Program-made: the position numbers and the translations under genes
Part shown: positions 1-7,361 of the stretch, in pieces
Layout: each line of letters begins with the position of its first letter
Position numbering within the stretch: position 1 is the first letter of the stretch
Source of the DNA: an uncultured Dorea sp.
GTDB lineage: Bacteria > Bacillota > Clostridia > Lachnospirales > Lachnospiraceae
Reading direction: 5' to 3'
Assembly (NCBI GenBank): GCA_910589275.1
Contig: CAJUTH010000004.1
Location: 1-64,000 of the forward strand
DNA length: 64,000 nt
Notes under the pieces: generated by a model
Databases searched by the model: none
Seen by the model: the letters and a program-made list of their open reading frames with translations, nothing else
What the model was told of the DNA's origin: nothing

Positions 1-175
1 ACGGAATTTGCCCATTTCAAGTCGCCTACGGCGAGGGGCAAATTCCCTCTTGGCAAAATCTACGTGTTCTCACGGACTTTGCAGCAAGTGCAAAGTCCTG
101 GGCTGAACTGTTACTAAATACAACTAATTTTAAATGGATTTGCGAAAGTTGCTGTGAGTGGAGCGAACAGTAACT
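1..175. repeat. Composite hairpin repeat, family A
   Basis: This gene-free stretch is made of three inverted repeats: a GAATTTGCCC/GGGGCAAATTC pair (about 4-49), GGACTTTGCA-gcaag-TGCAAAGTCC (74-98), and AGTTGCTG...CAGTAACT (147-174). The same modules, in the opposite orientation, occur at 52857-52999, and single modules occur at 20652, 47281 and the right edge. It contains no convincing coding frame. Confidence 0.7.
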
Positions 176-246
176 AGACTTCATCTGAAAAATATAGTAG
201 ACTAATATAAGCCACACGAAATACCGATGAAAGTGGGATATTCTAT

Positions 247-966
247 ATGAACCTTGTATTTGATATTGACGATACATTATATGATCTGATGGAACCCTTC
301 CGTCTGGCCCACGAGAAATTCTTCGCAGGCCGGACATCCAAAGACGTTACAGAACTCTTTCAGAAATCCAGACAGTATTCAGATATAATTCTGGCTCAGG
401 AAAAACAAGGCTTGATCGCGCCGGAGGATACCTTCTCCATGCGGATCCGGCTGACCTATCAGGATGCCGGGCTTTCTCTTTCCAGCGAAGCATGCCGGTT
501 ATTTGAAGAGGAATACCGCCTCCGCCAGAGAGAAATCACCCTGTTTCCCTGTATGGAACAGATCCTGAACGCCTGTCAGAAAGCCCGGATCCCCACCGCT
601 ATTCTAACCAACGGGAACAGCCGCGGACAAAGACAGAAAATATCCGCGTTAAATCTGGCGCGGTGGTTTGACAATACTCATATTTTTATTTCCGGGGAGA
701 CCGGATACCAGAAACCGGACGTCATGGCATTCCGCCATATTGAAAGCAAGCTGGGGTTTACGCCGGAAGATTCATGGTATATAGGCGACACCTATGAAGC
801 AGACATCCTCAGCGCCGGAAATGCAGGATGGCACAGCGTCTGGTTCAACCACAGGAAACGGGCACGCCGGACAGATTTACCGCCCGCAGATATAGAAATA
901 CAATCAAAAGAGGATATCTTTCAGCTTGTGAATGAAATGATACGGAATACCACAGAAAGGAACTAA
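247..966 (+). CDS. HAD-superfamily hydrolase, subfamily IA (phosphatase/nucleotidase type)
   Basis: Probable cytoplasmic phosphatase of 239 aa. All four HAD motifs are visible: the nucleophile motif DIDDTLYD at residues 6-13, motif II LTNGN near 118, the motif III lysine in GYQKPD near 155, and motif IV YIGDTYEADI near 178. The helical cap between motifs I and II is that of subfamily IA, as in YjjG-type pyrimidine nucleotidases. The substrate cannot be read from sequence. The ribosome binding site is weak (AAAGTGGG upstream). The stop is only 10 bp from the next gene, an MFS exporter, so the two are probably co-transcribed. I infer a housecleaning role, with little confidence in any exact substrate. 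Confidence 0.85.
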   Translation: MNLVFDIDDTLYDLMEPFRLAHEKFFAGRTSKDVTELFQKSRQYSDIILAQEKQGLIAPEDTFSMRIRLTYQDAGLSLSSEACRLFEEEYRLRQREITLFPCMEQILNACQKARIPTAILTNGNSRGQRQKISALNLARWFDNTHIFISGETGYQKPDVMAFRHIESKLGFTPEDSWYIGDTYEADILSAGNAGWHSVWFNHRKRARRTDLPPADIEIQSKEDIFQLVNEMIRNTTERN

Positions 967-976
967 ACTGCAGCAT

Positions 977-2158
977 ATGAAAAATATTACCGAAAAACTC
1001 GCCATATTGTCACTTTCATTGATGCTTGTATCCACCTACTCGATTTCAGCCGTCCTTCCGTCCATGCTTGGATACTATGATAAGCTTTCTCCCAGTCAGG
1101 TGGATATCCTCATTTCCATCCCCTCTTTTGCCATTATGATTATGATCCTGATCAACACCCGGCTTGCAAAATACCTGAATGAACGCCTGATGATTATCGG
1201 CGGTCTGCTGCTCCTTTCCCTCAGCGGCACCGCCCCGCTATTTATCCAAAATTATACCTTTGTCCTGATTTCAAGAATCCTGCTGGGACTCGGCATCGGA
1301 CTGATTAATTCCAGAGCTGTCAGCATGATCAGCGAACGCTTCAGCGGTAACGAAAGGACTGTACTGCTTGGATACCGCAGTTCTGCTGAAACTCTTGGCA
1401 ATGCATTTTTGACCTTTATAGCCGGAAGACTGCTTTTAATCCACTGGACCCGGGTTTTTATTATATACGCTTTTGGATTTGTAATCCTTATTCTTTATCT
1501 GGCCTTTGTTCCTAAACGGCCGGAAAATGGCGGGAACCACGCAGTAAGCGGAGCCAAATCAGGCTCTCCGTTTATTGTCCGGCATCACGTATTTATGATT
1601 CTCTTTTATGCGTTATCCGCCGGATTCCTAATCTGCACCAGTTCCTCCATTTCCCTGCGTATGCCCCTCCTAGTACTGGAAAAGGGCTATGCCGACGAAT
1701 CCCAGGCCAGTGTAATTCTCGGCGCCTTCCTGACAGTTGGAATTATATCCGGGATCCTTTATGGAAAACTGGTATCTATCTTCCACGAACATCTTTTTTT
1801 CATTAGCGTACTAACCTGCTGCTGCGGACTGTTAATAATAGCCATGGCCGAAAGCATTACCGTTCTTTGTATCGGTGCGGTAACCAGCGGTCTGGCACAT
1901 ACCGCCGCCATCACCTGTGTTTTTAACGGGCTTCCCTCGCACCTTCCCCTGCAATCCGTTCACGCCGCTACTTCCATGGTGTTGGTTGGCTGCAATCTAG
2001 GGGCGTCCAGCACTCCCTTTATCACCGGCTTTGCAGAAAAAATAGTTCCCGGCGCTGAGACTGCATTCTACACCTGCTGCGGACTGCTTCTGATCGCCGG
2101 GATTGTAAATACCATATTAAATAAACTGAAACCGGAGATAGCAATTTCGGTAAATTAG
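977..2158 (+). CDS. MFS transporter, 12-TM exporter type
   Basis: An integral membrane protein of 393 aa with about twelve hydrophobic segments in two groups of six. They are separated by a hydrophilic loop near residues 180-205. The motif between TM2 and TM3 (NTRLAKYLNERL) and the arginine/glycine-rich TM4 segment (SRILLGLGIGL) fit drug or metabolite exporters of the major facilitator superfamily. AAAGGA lies about 12 nt before the ATG. It follows the HAD gene by 10 bp. Substrate is unknown. No clear terminator was found downstream, only a weak GC-rich dyad around 2172-2222. Confidence 0.85.
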   Translation: MKNITEKLAILSLSLMLVSTYSISAVLPSMLGYYDKLSPSQVDILISIPSFAIMIMILINTRLAKYLNERLMIIGGLLLLSLSGTAPLFIQNYTFVLISRILLGLGIGLINSRAVSMISERFSGNERTVLLGYRSSAETLGNAFLTFIAGRLLLIHWTRVFIIYAFGFVILILYLAFVPKRPENGGNHAVSGAKSGSPFIVRHHVFMILFYALSAGFLICTSSSISLRMPLLVLEKGYADESQASVILGAFLTVGIISGILYGKLVSIFHEHLFFISVLTCCCGLLIIAMAESITVLCIGAVTSGLAHTAAITCVFNGLPSHLPLQSVHAATSMVLVGCNLGASSTPFITGFAEKIVPGAETAFYTCCGLLLIAGIVNTILNKLKPEIAISVN

Positions 2159-2270
2159 TATTATACACCGATACCGCGCGTTTCTTTTCCATTACTGGAA
2201 CATTAATTTATCAGTTCGCGGGTTTGCTTTTTTCTTCAGAAAATCACGTTTTTACTCCATCGCCCATCTT

Positions 2271-2345
2271 ACGCATTTCCCAAATAGCCTACACCCTGCC
2301 CATCCGCTCTGTACCAAGCGGATTCACCTCTGTTACATTGTCCAT
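2271..2345 (-). pseudogene. Remnant of a MATE-family exporter gene (5' end only)
   Basis: On the minus strand a good Shine-Dalgarno (GGAGG, 2355-2360) precedes ATG at 2345. The frame reads MDNVTEVNPLGTERMGRV and then stops at 2289. NPLGTE(R/P)(M/I)G is the typical beginning of Lachnospiraceae MATE multidrug exporters. Right after it, in another frame, comes GVGYLGNA, which resembles the GYYVGNA segment found much later in MATE proteins. A large internal deletion that left both pieces is the simplest reading. It lies just downstream of marR in the same direction, the usual marR-MATE arrangement. Confidence 0.5.
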
Positions 2346-2386
2346 ATACTTTTTACCTCCAATTCATTTTTATATATACTTTATAT

Positions 2387-2406
2387 TTAAGTCGTATGCG
2401 ACATAA
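2387..2406. promoter_or_regulatory. Palindromic operator, probably for the adjacent MarR
   Basis: TAAGTCGTATGCGACATA (2388-2405) is an almost perfect 18-bp palindrome. It sits about 30 bp upstream of the ribosome binding site of the MATE remnant and downstream of the marR terminator. MarR proteins bind such dyads and commonly repress linked exporters. That MarR binds here is inferred from position and symmetry. Confidence 0.5.
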
Positions 2407-2409
2407 GTA

Positions 2410-2444
2410 TCGAAAATAAAGCGTACCCGCCATGCTGGGTACAA
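2410..2444 (-). terminator. Rho-independent terminator after marR
   Basis: Read on the minus strand, GTACCC-AGCATGGC-GGGTAC forms a 6-bp stem flanked by AAAG/CTTT pairs. It is followed by GCTTTATTTT, directly after the marR stop codon. Confidence 0.65.
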
Positions 2445-2446
2445 CT

Positions 2447-2788
2447 TTATTTATTGACATTTCGAATCACATTTTGAATAATAGAAGAAAATTGTTCTAA
2501 TTCATCCTCTGTTACTCCACAGAAAGCACATTCACTGATAGCGGATATTTTTGCTTCTATTTTTTCATACATTTCAATACTTTTTTGGGTAAGAAAAACC
2601 CTTTTAAATCGCTTATCTGTTTCAAGCTGTTCGGTATAAATAATTTTCTCTTCCTCTAAACGTGTCAATATACTACTGACTGTCGGATGCGTCAACCCAA
2701 GATTTTCTTCAATATTCCTTTGGCAAACAATGTCAACAAAAAGCAAATATTTTGCAGGCTGCCATAAAAGCACCCTGCAAGAAGCCAC
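2447..2788 (-). pseudogene. MarR-family regulator, 5'-truncated
   Basis: The C-terminal two thirds of a MarR winged-helix repressor. The recognition-helix region IEENLGLTHPTVSSILTRLE, the wing with DKRFKRVFLT, and the C-terminal dimer helix are intact. The protein has only 113 aa against the usual 140-160. The first about 20 residues (MASCRVLLWQPAKYL...) do not resemble the MarR N-terminal dimerisation helices, and no ribosome binding site precedes the start. The upstream DNA (2755-2835) has a GC-rich dyad and no MarR-like reading frame. The gene has most likely lost its 5' end by rearrangement, together with its MATE partner. Confidence 0.65.
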
Positions 2789-2863
2789 GGCAGAAGAAGC
2801 CGCCCCTGCGGCTATGCCGTTTCCTATCTACTAATCGTGACTATTATAGCGCCCTTTTGGGAA

Positions 2864-3661
2864 TTATTTAGGCCGCAGAGCCATATAACCCATGAGGGTT
2901 CCGGTTCCGCTGTTGATGCGGGCGATGGTCTGTTCGAATTTCTCCTTACGCTTAGCATTGAATGTTTCCTGCCGAGCATCCACTTCCTTTTGGGCGGCAT
3001 CGTAAGCTGCCTGAGCAGTTTCTTTCGCCCGCTCCTCCACGCTGGAGAGCCGCTTCATTCCTTCGGCTCCTAGAGCATAGGAATCTGCCAAAGCAACACC
3101 CTTACCAAAATGCAAACCTTTCAACTGGTCATAAGCCATATCTGCCTCAGCCTTAGACATACCGTTGGGAGCCGCCGGGAGCGGAGTCCCCGAAATGAAA
3201 ACATCCTCCATATAGGGCATTTTGTAAGTTTTAAAGAGGTAGTTCATTGCGTCTTGATCGCTCATACTCTGGAGCTTGGAAGATTCTGATGAGTAATGAG
3301 CCTCGACTTCTTGCTGTATTGTATGTAAGTTTTCCACTAGAGCTTTGATGTAGGTATCCTGATAGATTTTCGGATTCGCCTGAACTTCCAGCGTCGGGAA
3401 CTCGAAGGTATCCCAATCCGGCTCGTTGACCTTAATCTGCCCAGAAGCCAGCTTCACCGCCACCTCATGGTTAAACCCATCCTTTTCCATTTCTGCCGCC
3501 ATAGCCGCCTGACGGCCTGCCTCGGAAATCTCCAAACTATCAGTGTTGGAATTAGAGTGGGAATTGAATAGTTTTTCGCTCTGCTCAGGTTTCTTCGCAC
3601 CAGAAACGATACCTGTGTGATTATTCTGTTGGATTGTTTGCGTCCAATTTGTGACTTCCAT
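2864..3661 (-). CDS. Hypothetical protein, 265 aa, soluble, helical C-terminus
   Basis: I do not recognise this family. The protein has no signal peptide or membrane segment. Residues 1-40 are polar and low in complexity (QQNNHTG, NSHSNSNTDS). A short SLEISEAGRQAA motif follows at about 42-53, then a mixed domain, and a highly charged alanine-rich helix at about 205-250 that may be a coiled coil. A strong GGGGGA lies 8 nt before the ATG, so it is probably expressed. It sits next to a displaced piece of a T7SS toxin gene and damaged regulators, in an accessory region. It could be a secreted or phage-related structural protein, but nothing in the sequence proves this. Confidence 0.6.
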   Translation of the reverse strand: MEVTNWTQTIQQNNHTGIVSGAKKPEQSEKLFNSHSNSNTDSLEISEAGRQAAMAAEMEKDGFNHEVAVKLASGQIKVNEPDWDTFEFPTLEVQANPKIYQDTYIKALVENLHTIQQEVEAHYSSESSKLQSMSDQDAMNYLFKTYKMPYMEDVFISGTPLPAAPNGMSKAEADMAYDQLKGLHFGKGVALADSYALGAEGMKRLSSVEERAKETAQAAYDAAQKEVDARQETFNAKRKEKFEQTIARINSGTGTLMGYMALRPK

Positions 3662-3755
3662 GAAAACGTCCCCCTAAATTATCACTTTTGGTTTATTGAT
3701 ATACTATTTTTATTTTAATATATTGCAAAATCAATCGAATGTAAAGAAAAATATT

Positions 3756-3972
3756 GACATCCGCAATTCCTACAGAATCTCCAGCCGCCCCGTTTACAAC
3801 TCCCGCAATCGCTCCCACCGCGGTTCCAACAGGCGGCACAAAAAACGAACCGATTGCTGCTCCGGCTGCCGCGGACGTTGCTCCCCATGAAATATCTACA
3901 GCCGAATCCGTTATTGTATCCTGCAGCCCATCCCATGATAGTTTGAAATCTCTATTCCTATCATTATTTCTG
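3756..3972 (-). pseudogene. Orphan 3' cassette of an LXG toxin gene
   Basis: About 187 bp (3757-3943) are nearly identical to 7460-7643 inside the intact LXG effector gene. In the same frame they encode SWDGLQDTITDSAVDISWG and the glycine-zipper segment that follows. Homology fades on both sides. Upstream the frame reads NDRNRDFKLSWDG, where the intact gene has a different sequence. Downstream the VGIADVN match ends abruptly, and the Ca-binding loop and C-terminus are missing. There is no start codon or ribosome binding site. This is a silent toxin-module fragment, as seen in polymorphic toxin loci. Confidence 0.75.
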
Positions 3973-4098
3973 GAATCATTCCTCTTTTTTTATCTTTAAT
4001 TTAGGGGATTTTATATTTGCTATTTGTGATTTATACATTTCTATAAATCTCCCTTCTTCCTCATCAACATATCCCTTCTTTGTCCGTTCCCCTTTAAA

Positions 4099-4275
4099 TC
4101 AACCATTTTCTCTATAAAATTTTAAACGCACAAAAGGTTTTGAAACTAAAAAGGAGCCCACTAATAATCCATTTATAATTCAGATTGCAAAATGACAGAA
4201 TGCATATGTGAGATTACCCGGTTCTGCCATAATCACTACCAATCCTTTTTCCGAGTCATTACAAATTAAAACCAT
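4099..4275 (-). pseudogene. Small membrane-type ORF interrupted by a stop
   Basis: A strong ribosome binding site (AGAGGAGAG) precedes ATG at 4275. The first frame encodes 31 aa (MVLICNDSEKGLVVIMAEPG then 11 more) and stops with TGA at 4180. The same frame then continues open to 4099 (IINGLLVGSFLVSKPFVRLK and a few more residues). Read through the stop, it would be a small protein with two hydrophobic stretches. It could be a broken small immunity protein or an intact 31-aa peptide gene. The rest of 4010-4337 shows nothing coding. Confidence 0.35.
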
Positions 4276-4337
4276 CTTTTCTCTCCTCTTATGCAAAATG
4301 CACTTCTAAGCAGACTTCCACCGATCTGACTATAAAA

Positions 4338-4925
4338 CTAAAATCGTGCACCTGTATTTTGCAAATTTTGTTTCTCATTTAAAAAGTTAAGCATTTTCTT
4401 CTTTAAACATGGTCTCACACTGGCAATTATCCCTATGAAACACAGCCAGCTTACAAAAAACAAAATCCAGAACACTATATTATTTGTTACCTCGAACAGC
4501 AAACATAAAACCGCAGATGCCATTACACACATATATATTATAAATCTCTGCTTCTTAAACTGTTCTTTTCCGATTTTCAGTTCAGCAGAGGAAATAACAT
4601 TCTTTGCATACCTTCCTTCTTTTTTAATATTCTTCGCCACATATTCTTCAATGAAATAGAGTCCAAAAAAACCTAACGCCAAAACTAATACAATTAAAAA
4701 ATCCTTCAACCACTCTGATTCCTTTAAAACATCATAACACAATTTATTTATTGTTTGCCCTAAATACAACGTCACCAAAATACCCATCTGATACTTCAAT
4801 GAGAATTTTACTGTGTTATCTTTTTTATAATTCAAATAAATTTGCTCATTCCTATCATAATAAATATTACAAACATCATTTTCCTGATAAATCTGTACGT
4901 ATCTATTTCTATCCGAAAACAGCAT
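4338..4925 (-). CDS. Four-TM membrane protein in T7SS accessory region (immunity-like)
   Basis: I chose the ATG at 4925 because TTTGGAGG lies 8 nt upstream; a TTG at 4952 would add nine residues but has no ribosome binding site. The 195-aa protein has a charged N-terminal part (MLFSDRNRYVQIYQ). Hydrophobic segments follow at about residues 45-65, 75-95, 128-148 and 152-172, ending in a lysine-rich tail. I recognise no family. Its DNA is visibly more AT-rich than the T7SS core. Its location beside an orphan toxin cassette suggests an immunity protein for a membrane-acting toxin that is no longer encoded here. That role is inference. Confidence 0.55.
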   Translation of the reverse strand: MLFSDRNRYVQIYQENDVCNIYYDRNEQIYLNYKKDNTVKFSLKYQMGILVTLYLGQTINKLCYDVLKESEWLKDFLIVLVLALGFFGLYFIEEYVAKNIKKEGRYAKNVISSAELKIGKEQFKKQRFIIYMCVMASAVLCLLFEVTNNIVFWILFFVSWLCFIGIIASVRPCLKKKMLNFLNEKQNLQNTGARF

Positions 4926-5068
4926 TTCCAATTCCTCCAAAGAACTCCCCAATCGCCCCTTCTACATCTCCTGCTATATTAATTGCATCACGCTCTTCAA
5001 CTCTTCATTCCCTTCTTCCTTTTTCAGCCTCCACGGACTGTCCTTCAAACCACTTTCCAAATACAAGT

Positions 5069-5103
5069 ATCTGGTATCGGATTTTGTCTCTCCAATACCA
5101 GAT
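5069..5103. repeat. 13-bp stem inverted repeat
   Basis: ATCTGGTATCGGA (5069-5081) pairs with TCCAATACCAGAT (5091-5103), with one mismatch. On the plus strand a T-run (ATCATTTTTC) follows, but no plus-strand gene ends here. The surrounding 4953-5189 contains no convincing gene. Confidence 0.5.
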
Positions 5104-5189
5104 ATCATTTTTCATAACAGAATAAGCACTATACCGCTTCGTTCAAAGTATCTTTACCGTTACGTTTCTAGATTTCATATATTCGATTA

Positions 5190-5645
5190 CTATATGTTCT
5201 TCACCAACTGACAGAATTTTTCTACATTTTCCTTCTGTCCTTTTATGTCTGATCCAACCGTATTATTCATCAGAGCCAATTTCATTTTCGCATTCTCGAT
5301 ATGCAGGATAACGGTTGTCCGGCCTGGTATCAGCCCTTTCTTAACCTCTGCTTTTGTAATACTTCCCACCGGGATAGACAGCCTGTTCTTTATTTTGCTG
5401 ACATCAATGGAATCTATAATGACAAAATTAATGCTTTTCTCTGTCATTCCCAGATAGCAGTATGCGTTGCTTAACGCCCCTAATGCCGCCGCGCCGCTGC
5501 CCGCAATCAGGGAAAGCCCTCCTATCTTGGCATAGGTCTTTGCATCGGCCATAATGGTTCCCCAGAGCCTGCACTGGTAAGTCTCGCCTTCTCCGGCAAC
5601 CGCATTTAACATCTCGTTCTTGTCTCTCTCATTCATCGTCTTCAT
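5190..5645 (-). CDS. Hypothetical protein with PH-like fold, T7SS accessory
   Basis: 151 aa, family not recognised with certainty. The N-terminus is hydrophilic. A weakly hydrophobic alanine/glycine stretch follows (GGLSLIAGSGAAALGALSNA, residues 42-61), and then a beta-rich segment (NFVIIDSIDVSKIKNRLSIP, IPGRTTVILHIENAKMKLAL) typical of bacterial PH-like domains. The ATG overlaps the stop of the upstream DUF5085-like gene by 4 bp (5642-5645), which implies translational coupling. It ends a run of four genes behind the LXG effector. A role as an accessory or immunity factor is inferred only from that position. Confidence 0.55.
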   Translation of the reverse strand: MKTMNERDKNEMLNAVAGEGETYQCRLWGTIMADAKTYAKIGGLSLIAGSGAAALGALSNAYCYLGMTEKSINFVIIDSIDVSKIKNRLSIPVGSITKAEVKKGLIPGRTTVILHIENAKMKLALMNNTVGSDIKGQKENVEKFCQLVKNI

Positions 5646-6100
5646 TCTTCTTCCTCCTCATTCTTTTTCTCTGCAACAACTTTCACGATATAATATAGTT
5701 CTTTTCCATTATTCACTATTTCATTATAAAACGGCGACAGGATTTTTAATCCGTTTTCTTCGGCAAGCATCAGAAGTGCTGCATAGGCCTTTTCCATATT
5801 TGTTTCAAAATCGTCCATCACCACCACGGAAATCATATTTTCCACCAAATAATACGTCTGGAATTTCAGCCCGTTTCTTAACATGCTGCCTGTGTTTTCC
5901 GCCGGATAGAAAAATTCCACTTCCATGTTAGCGTCTTTATCCATCCTCTTTACTGCATAAAAGAAATTCCCTCCCGGTTTCAGACTGTTTTTCCTGCACA
6001 ATCCAAGGAAATCCTCTATGATACTGCCAATCTCTTTATATGGGAACGCATACTCCCTTGAGTAAACATTCATACATTGTATGCTGTCATATTTATTCAT
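5642..6100 (-). CDS. DUF5085-like T7SS-associated protein, copy 2
   Basis: I chose the ATG at 6100 (MNKYDSIQCMNVYS). It overlaps the stop of the upstream gene as ATGAATAA and has GGGAGAG before it; the frame can be extended to 6181 but without a ribosome binding site. The 152-aa protein has alternating strands and one amphipathic helix (YKEIGSIIEDFLGLCRKN, about 22-39) and ends in a run of glutamates. Its pattern resembles the effector-binding-like DUF5085 proteins found near LXG toxins, and it looks like a distant paralog of the next gene. Family assignment is from memory of the pattern, so only moderate. Confidence 0.5.
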   Translation of the reverse strand: MNKYDSIQCMNVYSREYAFPYKEIGSIIEDFLGLCRKNSLKPGGNFFYAVKRMDKDANMEVEFFYPAENTGSMLRNGLKFQTYYLVENMISVVVMDDFETNMEKAYAALLMLAEENGLKILSPFYNEIVNNGKELYYIVKVVAEKKNEEEEE

Positions 6101-6536
6101 CCCATGTCTCTCCCTGTACTGGAATATAAATGTCGACAACCTTTCCTCCGGGGATGGGAATGATTGCGTAGAAAATATCACGGTAAGCAGTTCCTTCCTG
6201 CTTCAGATCGTTTTCCATTTCCTCAGAAGAGCTTTCTATGCTGGTATTCTCCGGAATCGTTCTGGTAAACAGACAGTCTGTATATACAATCCGGTCACAG
6301 AAATATCCATCCGCTGTATTTTCTAGTTTTTTCATCCTGTTCATTGGGAACCATATTTCATAAGATATTTCTTCACTTATGCATTTATGTATGATGACCG
6401 GCCCGGTAAGGTAAATACCTTCCTTCCGAAGTTCCATCCCCCGCATGGACAGTTCATCCATATCCAAGATGCTCTTTTCTTTTCCTTTATAAATAAATAC
6501 ATTGTATAATTCCAAGCTGCATTTTTTCACTTTCAC
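6093..6536 (-). CDS. DUF5085-like T7SS-associated protein, copy 1
   Basis: 147 aa, starting at GTG 6536 behind GGGAGAGGAG. The order of elements (SLELYNVFIYKG strand, DELSMRGMELRKEGIYLTGP helix plus strand, EISYEIWFPMNR strand, late helix, PGGKVVDIYIPV strand) matches small GyrI/effector-binding-like folds and the DUF5085 proteins of Firmicutes T7SS loci. It lies 30 bp behind the probable immunity gene and overlaps its paralog by 8 bp. The adjacent pair suggests duplication. Function is unknown; adaptor or chaperone roles are speculation. Confidence 0.5.
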   Translation of the reverse strand: MKVKKCSLELYNVFIYKGKEKSILDMDELSMRGMELRKEGIYLTGPVIIHKCISEEISYEIWFPMNRMKKLENTADGYFCDRIVYTDCLFTRTIPENTSIESSSEEMENDLKQEGTAYRDIFYAIIPIPGGKVVDIYIPVQGETWDE

Positions 6537-6566
6537 TTGTTCTCCTCTCCCTAGATTACAGTCCTA

Positions 6567-7361
6567 TCACCAATAATATACGTTACATCCATTTGAATAA
6601 TCCCTCAGCGGTCTTTGCAAATACGAAGGCATCTTGTATACACAGATACTACGCGGTATTTCCGCATTCTGGATAAGGCTTTTTATCACTTCTTTTTTTG
6701 ATATGCCCGCCTGTTCTTCTACATAATTCTGATAAACCTCTCGGAATATGGCGCTTACCTCCTCTTCCTGTTTCCCGAGAACCTCTTCTGGCAAAATATC
6801 CAAATTAAACCATATATACTCGCCAAACTTTGTTCTGCCTTCAGCAGACAGCTTTCTTCCCAGATCAATCTCAACTGTGTCACCTGTAAGGTACATTGCC
6901 CACACCGGAGTGGTATCCCTATTCTTTAAACTCGATGTTGGCATTGCCCTGCCTAATACCATCATTTCCTTTGACAGATACCTCCAATTGACTCTTAACC
7001 AATGTTCGCTTTCTGCAAAATCTATTTTATTCATTCCATTTTCTTTTAAATAAGCTATATCCGTGAACGTTTCATTCTCAAACAACTCTTCCAATTCTTC
7101 TTTCGTGAATATCTTATTAAAATATGGTATACAACGATAATATGTACGTACATAATTCAATATCGGTTTAAAGGTTAACAAAGCAAGCAGCACGATAACT
7201 ATAAATGGCCAATCTTGCGACAGTTCTATACCGCTGAGATAAAAAAATCTTACCGCTGCAATAATTCTAAGTGCCAAAAAGAACCAAGCAAAGATCAATA
7301 TCGCTTTTTTTATTGGGTACAGACGCTTCCATTCACTTCTCTGTATTTCCTTTTTTCCCAT
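6567..7361 (-). CDS. Probable immunity protein for the LXG effector (2 TM)
   Basis: I chose the ATG at 7361. It overlaps the LXG stop codon (TAATG) and has GGAGGATATT upstream inside the LXG gene. The 264-aa product carries two hydrophobic segments near the N-terminus (KKAILIFAWFFLALRIIAAV, about 17-36, and FIVIVLLALLTFKPIL, about 53-68). A cytosolic domain of about 180 residues follows, which I do not recognise. Immunity genes sit directly behind LXG toxin genes and are membrane proteins when the toxin attacks the membrane. The glycine-zipper C-terminus of the neighbouring effector fits that. The role is inferred from position and topology. Confidence 0.6.
   Translation of the reverse strand: MGKKEIQRSEWKRLYPIKKAILIFAWFFLALRIIAAVRFFYLSGIELSQDWPFIVIVLLALLTFKPILNYVRTYYRCIPYFNKIFTKEELEELFENETFTDIAYLKENGMNKIDFAESEHWLRVNWRYLSKEMMVLGRAMPTSSLKNRDTTPVWAMYLTGDTVEIDLGRKLSAEGRTKFGEYIWFNLDILPEEVLGKQEEEVSAIFREVYQNYVEEQAGISKKEVIKSLIQNAEIPRSICVYKMPSYLQRPLRDYSNGCNVYYW

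Noticed and set aside
5008..5118. 36-codon minus-strand ORF starting MKNDIWYWRDK
   Set aside because: No ribosome binding site, and much of it is formed by a 13-bp inverted repeat.
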